Assembly: GCF_000283155.1 (NCBI RefSeq)
Contig: NW_004454224.1
Coordinates: forward strand, 12,283,722 to 12,347,721
From: Ceratotherium simum simum
Lineage: Eukaryota; Chordata; Mammalia; Perissodactyla; Rhinocerotidae
DNA length: 64,000 bases
Direction of reading: 5' to 3'
The notes beneath the pieces were generated by a model. That model was not told where the DNA came from. It saw only the letters and a program-made list of their open reading frames with translations, and made no database searches. Each line of letters opens with the position of its first letter. The stretch's first letter is position 1. The translations under genes were made by a program, and so were the position numbers. Of the stretch, positions 58,440 through 64,000 are shown piece by piece.

Positions 58440-60800
58440 TTGTTACAGAAAACAGACGAAGTGTAAAAACTGCCTGGATCTTTTCATAAGGCAGTGAAAT
58501 CTTAATTTCAAAACCATATAAAGATAATTATAGAAAATGATCAGCTCATGTCAGTTATAAGCAAACTAAATGCAAAAATCTTAGATGAAGTATTTGCTAA
58601 CTGAATCCAATAGCATATTACAAGTAATTCATAATGATCAGTTAAAGTTTATCACTGGACTGCAAGGATGGTTCAGCGTCAGAAAAATCTGTCAGTGTAA
58701 TTCACTATGTACTAATAGACTGAAAGAAAATCATTTGATATTTTTGATGAAGCTTTTGATAAAGTTCCATACCTATATATGATTAAAACTCTGAGCCAAG
58801 CAGGAACAGAAGTGAATTTCCATAACTTCATAAAAGTTAAAATACCAAAATACTGTAGCAGAAATTATGCTGCATGAGGACATTTTAGATGCAGTCACTT
58901 CAAAGTAAGGCACAAATAAAGGTTGTCCATTATCACTGCCACTGTATGGGCAGTCCTGGGCAATGTTCTGAGGAAAGACAAAGAAAGAGGTATAGGTAAA
59001 GATTAGATGGGAAGTGAAAAGACTTTAATTATTAACAGATAATAATGATCAACTACAACCAAGTCAGTAGCAAACTTTTGTAACTAATAAGAGTTCAACA
59101 AAGCTACTGGGTAAGAGATTAATTTTAAAAATCAGTAGTCTTTCTCTACATCAGTCATAAGCAACTAGGATGCATTAAAAAAAGGCAAAGTACTGGTCAC
59201 AAAATCCATAAAACTGTAAATCATTTAGGAGTTATCCTAACCCAGATATCTATAGACAAAACTTGAAAGTGCTAATAAAAGCAGCCTCAGAAGATCTGGA
59301 CAGGTGGAGGCTGTCAGACTCTGTGATGGGAGAGCTCAGTGCTGCAAAGATGTCTGCCATCACCAGATTCATCTCTAAGTGTAATGCAGTCCCAAACAAA
59401 ATTTCAGTTGGATTTTTAAAAGGCACTTGATAAACATACTCTAAAATTTATGTGGAATAATAAAAGTTCTCAAATTACTTAGAGAACCATAAGGAAGATT
59501 AAATAAGCGACTTGTCCTGGCAGATATTCGGTCATACTGCAAAGTCCCAATAACTAAAGCAGTATGGCATTAGCACACAAATAGTTAAAGGGGCCCATGT
59601 GATGGAAGAGAGCGCTCACTGACAAGGGGATTGCTTAGTGCGGGGAGAAGGGATCTGGCTCACGACAAGGAACAAGGGGCAATAGGGCCTCCCTGATGTA
59701 CATGTGAGGGGATTCCAGGTGGATGGAAGGTGAGTGAAGGATAAGAGCACCTGTGCAGTGCTCTCTGTGCGAGGCTATGTACTCTAAGGCTTCACATGTA
59801 TCACTCATCAGTTCTCGAGATGAGCACTATGGCTACCATCCCACTTTCCAGCTGAGAAAAATGAGATACTAGATTTAAGTCTCATGGTAGTTAGGAGAAA
59901 ATGCAGCATATCTTCCTGCCCTGTGGGCAGAAGAGGTCTTCTTTTTCAAAACAAAACAAAACACCTTCAAAAGGATAAACCATAATGCAAAGAATAGAAT
60001 TGGATTGAATTTCTGGTTGATAAAATGCTGTAGACAAAATTAAGAGGCAGATGGCAAATTGAGCAGGAAAAGTTTATAGTAGCTAACATTTAACATTCAA
60101 GGAGTTCCTATAAACAATAAGGAAAAGATAGGAAACCCAAATCAGAAAATGGGCAAAAGATATCAGTAGGCAGTTTACAGACAAGGAAATCAAAAAAGGC
60201 TAAAAAAGTAAGAAGAGATGCTCAGAACTCACTCGTTATCAGACACTTCATATTAGAGTAGCAGGAATTAGCAAGTAGATAAAGCTGTGTGTTGGTGGGC
60301 TGTGGGGCTGCAGGAACCCTGTTGCCCTGCTAGTGGGGAACGCAGCCCAGGGCAGTCATTCTGGAGAGTCATAGGGGCTTCCTTATAGATAGAAAGATGA
60401 CCAGCATTGTCCACTCCTGGGATTAGAGCCCTGAGAAATGCCCACGCAGGTCCACTGGGGCCACGGACAGTGGTAGTTATTGCAGCATTGTGCCAGAGGC
60501 ATGGAGGGAGAGGGCAGTTGAGCGTTGGTCACTGTGAGAAGCCAGCTAGAACTGGGAGGGACGCTGCATGGGATACCGTGCCAATCAGCAGGAACAGGTG
60601 GATCTTCCAGACTGTGCTAAGCTACAGAGATCAATACGGTGAGGTGTACGATTCAGTGCCAATTATATGATTCCAGATACATGTATGTAATGACTATACA
60701 TTTTACAAAAATGAAAGTGATATGTATTAAACACATCAGGTGGTTGCTTTGGTGAGCAGGGAGTGGACAGTGAGGACAAAGAGGAGTAATGAACCAGGTA
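58440..60800 (+). mobile_element. Second very old LINE-1, ORF2 to 3' end
   Basis: The L1-like order restarts (AGTTTATCACTGGACTGCAA at 58646, GGTTGTCCATTATCACTGCC at 58921, then GTCCCAAACAAAATTTCAGT at 59390). It passes a MIR-like insert and runs through GGGCAAAAGATATCAGTAGG (60151) to a 3' end near 60800. It is the second copy in the same direction. Confidence 0.6.
59750..59880 (+). repeat. MIR-like remnant inside LINE-1
   Basis: CTAAGGCTTCACATGTATCA, CTCATCAGTTCTCGAGATGA, then CCACTTTCCAGCTGAGAAAA has the order of a MIR middle section. Confidence 0.55.
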
Positions 60801-61803
60801 ACTCAGATTGTCAGCTAATCTTTACACTTTAGTTCATTTTTCTCCTTATAAATTGCCCAGACCCTTCTGAAAGCCACCCGAGAAATATCCTAAAATTAGG
60901 TTTTTCATAAGCCAATCCAGGACAGGCTCCAGCTCCCAGAGGGAACCTCTGGCTGCCCTTCAGCTCACTTTAGTGCCATCTTGATTGTGTCAAAATGGGA
61001 AATCCAGACAGAATAGGCAACAGTCTAACTTTCCAGGCTGCAAACAGTTGAAAGCGTTTGCTACTTGTCTTTTTTTCACCAAGAGCCATATAAGGGGAGA
61101 AAATAATCCTTTCCTGTTTTGTTTCCCCAAGCCCTCTAACCCAAGGGTCAGGTTTCACCTGTTCTGGCCACCATCCTTGGCTCTCTTCTCTCGTGGTGTT
61201 TGTCCTGCTCAGGCGCTGTCGGAGGGCAGCTGGAGAGGCTCAGTCCTGGTTCAGGCCATGTGGCACCCCACTCACGTGACATCAGCTGATGGGGGTCTGT
61301 CCTACTGACTGTCGAAAATGGTGGGCTGAGCCCTGAAAGCAAAATGCTTTAACTAAAGACTCATTCCTTCAAACAGGTTCATTTGACACCTTCACCGAGT
61401 CTGCAGTTTTGCTTATGTGCAGTCGTGGACATATTATTCCCCAAAATTCCTCATTTATAGGAGTATTCTGAAACTCTTGTACATTTCTTTTTCTGTTTTG
61501 CACACTTGGCTTCAGAGTGTTGAAATCCTGTCGGTATGTACAGTGACGTGGGACCGTTCTTTACCAGACACCAGCTGCATTACATCGTCCGTCTTTTGGT
61601 CCCCACCTGTGTGTGACCCTCTCCTTTTGTGATTTCCCGGTCACTGTCTGTGGTCCCTGTGATCCCTCACCTGAGCATGCTCAGCCCCAGGGCTTTGACT
61701 CCATGGCAGTCATGACTCCCAGAGCCATTTGCATGTGCCCTCATCCTCCACCCGGCGCTGGTACCTGGGTGTCTGATGCTGCCTGTCCTCCTCTTTACTG
61801 CAG

Positions 61804-61923
61804 TGAGGAAGGAAAACTGTCTACCTCTCAAGATGCTGCTTGTAAAGACGTGGAGGAGAGCCCTGAGACGACAGAGGCGAAGTCTGCGGCCCCCCGGGCT
61901 CCCAGCAGTAGTCCAGAGCGGAG
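61804..61923 (+). CDS. PPP6R3: PPP6R3 window exon 17
   Basis: The exon completes Ser and encodes [20 protein letters not shown] then [19 protein letters not shown] plus two bases (AG) of the next codon. The acceptor is tactgcag and the donor gtaacc. It enters and leaves in the same phase and is 120 bases, so skipping would remove 40 residues in frame. An in-line read past the donor would reach a stop soon, but the good donor and the family's further C-terminal residues argue for one more exon beyond the window. Confidence 0.93.
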
Positions 61924-64000
61924 GTAACCCACTGCCTCCCACCCTGCCCAGGCCCTAAGCCGGCTTTGGCTCTTGTCTCCTGGGAACCAGGAGGGAAGTT
62001 GGCATCTGGGGGTGGGAGACTGGAGGGCTCATTACAGTTATCCTCAAGCATTCAGTGACTTAGTCAGCACAGTAGCCTTTTCTCAGTCCTTGTGGAATCA
62101 GGGCAATTGAGCTGAGAACTTAGAAATAACAATTGATTGCCTTTAACCCAGGAGCCAAAGACTGACCGGGTTTTGGAAATTCAGTAACATCACTGGCTCT
62201 TTAAAGAATTGCCGGGAATGGAAGGGTCTCTGATGCTGGCATACCCCGCCCCCCTTCTGATGTGGCACTTAGTCGAGGCTGATATTGAGGCTCTCCAGGA
62301 TTGGGTTCCCCAGGCCGCAGCAACCAGATTCTCATTGGTGCCGTAAAGTCACCTAGCCGCCAGGCACAAGCAGCTCCTGGTGCCCATTTTTCCACCGACG
62401 TGCCCATGTGGCACACGGAAGAACTTACCTGGAGACCCTTTCATACATGTAGCCAAATATTCTAACTCTTAAATGATCCCCTGTTTGGTTTGGTTTTGCA
62501 AACTATGTTATCTTGATTAAGTGTGAAAAGCCCACTACCAGAGCCGAGTGACTTGGAATACGATGTTTCTTTCTGGTCACCTTTTGCTTAGACTGATCTG
62601 GTGGTCTGAAGGGATAGGCCAAGCCAAAGCCTCATTCACCCAGGGCCGGCACCTGGGCCGCATGCACGGCCTCACAGGTGGAGCCAGGGAGGCCTTGTAG
62701 TGTCCAGTGCTTGTGCCAGAAGATAGCATTTGCCCTCGGGCCACAAGGAGCTTTGCTCAGCGCTTCCCAGACTTATCATTTTTAGTTAAATATACCTAAG
62801 TTTGTATATTCCTCCACAAGGAATAGAGTAACCTTTAAAGGCATTTCAGAGAAGTACTTTCACCCTCGCCAGCCCCCCCCCCGCGCCTCCAATCTTCTAG
62901 GCATTTTAGGGGTCACAGAACCAGTGGGAACCAGTAGGGGGCACTCTCTGTTCACTGGTAGGCAAGCCTCTATACTCATAGTGTAGCAAACCCTGCTTCT
63001 GTTTCTCTCATGGAAATTATAGCCAGAATGAGGGTTTGCTTTTGTGATTAAAAAAAAAATTGTGTGTGTGTGTACAAGTCTAATTAATTATAAGAACAAT
63101 TTGAGCGTGTTGGCTCTAGTGACGGCTTTGGGAGGAAGAGGCAGAGTGCCACTCCAGCTTTGGGGGTCCAGCCCCAGCTGTGCTTCTAAGGGGTTGGGCA
63201 AGTCACTTTTCTTTCCTGGAGTTTTCAATATATGTTTTTTTTCAAGGTATTTTGTACGTCTAATTCCTAATCAGTTCTGTCGTCCCTTTGAGTTGTACCT
63301 GTAAGCTTCCTTTATATTGAGAGCTGCCTGGGAGGCGGGATAATCCAGGTCTCCCAGTTTGGAGGAGTTGCTTCCGGAGTCTCTTGGTTTCTCTGATGTA
63401 AATGATCCATGAGTTATGGGATTATTTCTTTGGCTCTCTGGAGTGCAGGATTGTTTGCCTCAGGGGATCCCACTTGCGCTCTTCTCCCTGCCTTGGAACA
63501 TCTGGTGTGAAGAGCCTGTCTCTCCAATCTGCAGGACTGAGATGGTGGAGGGAAAGGTTAGGGAGAGCCAGTGGAAGAAGAGGGGGACATCACTTGTGTC
63601 CATGCATTCGTCGGTCTGTCCTTCCTCTAACACATGTTTGAGTGTGGCAGCCACTGGTCTAGGCCTGATGATAAAGCAGGAGCAAAACAGACACACTCAT
63701 AATCTAGGGGCACGAGGAAAGAGGTGCTGATGAGGAGGGACCAGAGCTGGAGAGGGTGCGGGAGTCCCATTCTAGAGAGGACGGAGGGGAAGGCCTCCAA
63801 GAAGGTGTCATGGGAGCTGCTGTGATGGCAGGGTAGGGTGAGTTTTCTAGTGTGTCACATTTGTGTTCTAAAAGCAGTTTACGGCAGTGTTGGAGATAAA
63901 GGTAGCCATTTGGGACTTTTTGTATGCAATCTTCCCCACATGGTCCCTGTCACAACCAGATGTCTTGATCCTTTGGATTGACAGATGTGCACTGTTGCAC
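61924..64000 (+). other. PPP6R3: Intron 17, 5' part
   Basis: It opens with gtaacc. It is mostly unique sequence, with a C-run at 62874-62882 and a LINE-2-like remnant at 63615-63840. The expected last coding exon is not found, so it lies beyond base 64000. Confidence 0.75.
63615..63840 (+). repeat. LINE-2-like remnant
   Basis: CATGTTTGAGTGTGGCAGCC, AGCAGGAGCAAAACAGACAC and AGGCCTCCAAGAAGGTGTCA follow the order of an L2 3' region. It is diverged. Confidence 0.5.

Larger units (their letters stand above)
56264..61803 (+). other. PPP6R3: Intron 16 (5.5 kb), LINE-rich
   Basis: Two heavily decayed + strand LINE-1 remnants fill about 56570-60800, with a MIR-like piece at 59750-59880. The remaining part (60800-61800) is unique and GC-richer. 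The acceptor is tcctctttactgcag. Confidence 0.8.
1..64000 (+). other. PPP6R3: PPP6R3 gene, internal and 3' part (incomplete at both ends)
   Basis: The spliced exons encode a protein I recognise as protein phosphatase 6 regulatory subunit 3 (SAPS domain family, member 3). Family knowledge: SAPS subunits bind the catalytic subunit PPP6C, together with ankyrin-repeat subunits, and direct PP6 to its substrates in cytoplasm and nucleus. PP6 has been linked to Aurora A control, NF-kB signalling and the DNA-damage response. Seen here: 17 exons and 1952 coding bases with one continuous frame. The helical SAPS region comes first, followed by a Ser/Asp/Glu-rich tail. From family length (about 870 residues) I infer that roughly 200 amino-terminal residues and a short carboxy-terminal exon lie outside. 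The paralogues PPP6R1 and PPP6R2 are the alternatives, but the tail sequence fits R3 best from memory. Confidence 0.95.

Noticed and set aside
61924..64000. Search for the last PPP6R3 coding exon and 3' UTR
   Set aside because: No segment with a phase-2 acceptor, a plausible short C-terminal peptide and a stop was found. The exon is most likely beyond the window.

Overview
This is a stretch of mammalian nuclear DNA. It carries the middle and 3' part of one protein-coding gene on the + strand, PPP6R3 (SAPS3), regulatory subunit 3 of serine/threonine protein phosphatase 6. Seventeen coding exons between 1441 and 61923 join without a frame break into 650 codons plus two bases. Every boundary is GT-AG, and no exon has an internal stop. 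The amino-terminal exons lie before base 1. The last coding exon, stop codon and 3' UTR lie after base 64000.

The repeats point to the order of the host. Twelve copies of a tRNA-derived SINE begin GGGCCGGCCC..GTGGCGCAAGTGGTTAAGTG, carry a GGTTCGGATCC B-box-like motif and end in an A-rich tail. This is the equine repetitive element (ERE) type known from perissodactyls, so the source is most likely a horse-lineage animal or a close relative. The species cannot be fixed from the window. Most copies have clear target-site duplications, so they are fairly young insertions.

Layout: 1-1440 is the end of an intron with one ERE. Exons 1-8 (1441-28058) encode much of the helical-repeat SAPS region. 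Exons 9-12 (34762-42375) encode the serine-rich and acidic region after it. Exons 13-17 (48188-61923) encode the acidic, Ser/Thr-rich, probably disordered tail. Introns 2, 12 and 16 are large and filled with decayed LINE-1 copies. Intron 2 also has a MaLR-type LTR and four EREs, and intron 8 has a MER2-type DNA transposon nested inside an older repeat. Intron 13 carries LTR-like and LINE fragments. Introns 3, 4, 6, 7, 10, 11, 14 and 15 are mostly unique sequence with small MIR or L2 remnants.

I found no second gene, RNA gene, CpG-island promoter, CRISPR array or novel system. The points worth a second look are nested transposon insertions, a possible inverted LINE-1 insertion, two ERE structural types, an intronic G-quadruplex motif near a weak splice acceptor, a short hairpin, a 35-bp tandem duplication and frame-neutral exons that could be alternatively spliced. 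Repeat family names come from recognition by eye, not from a library search.
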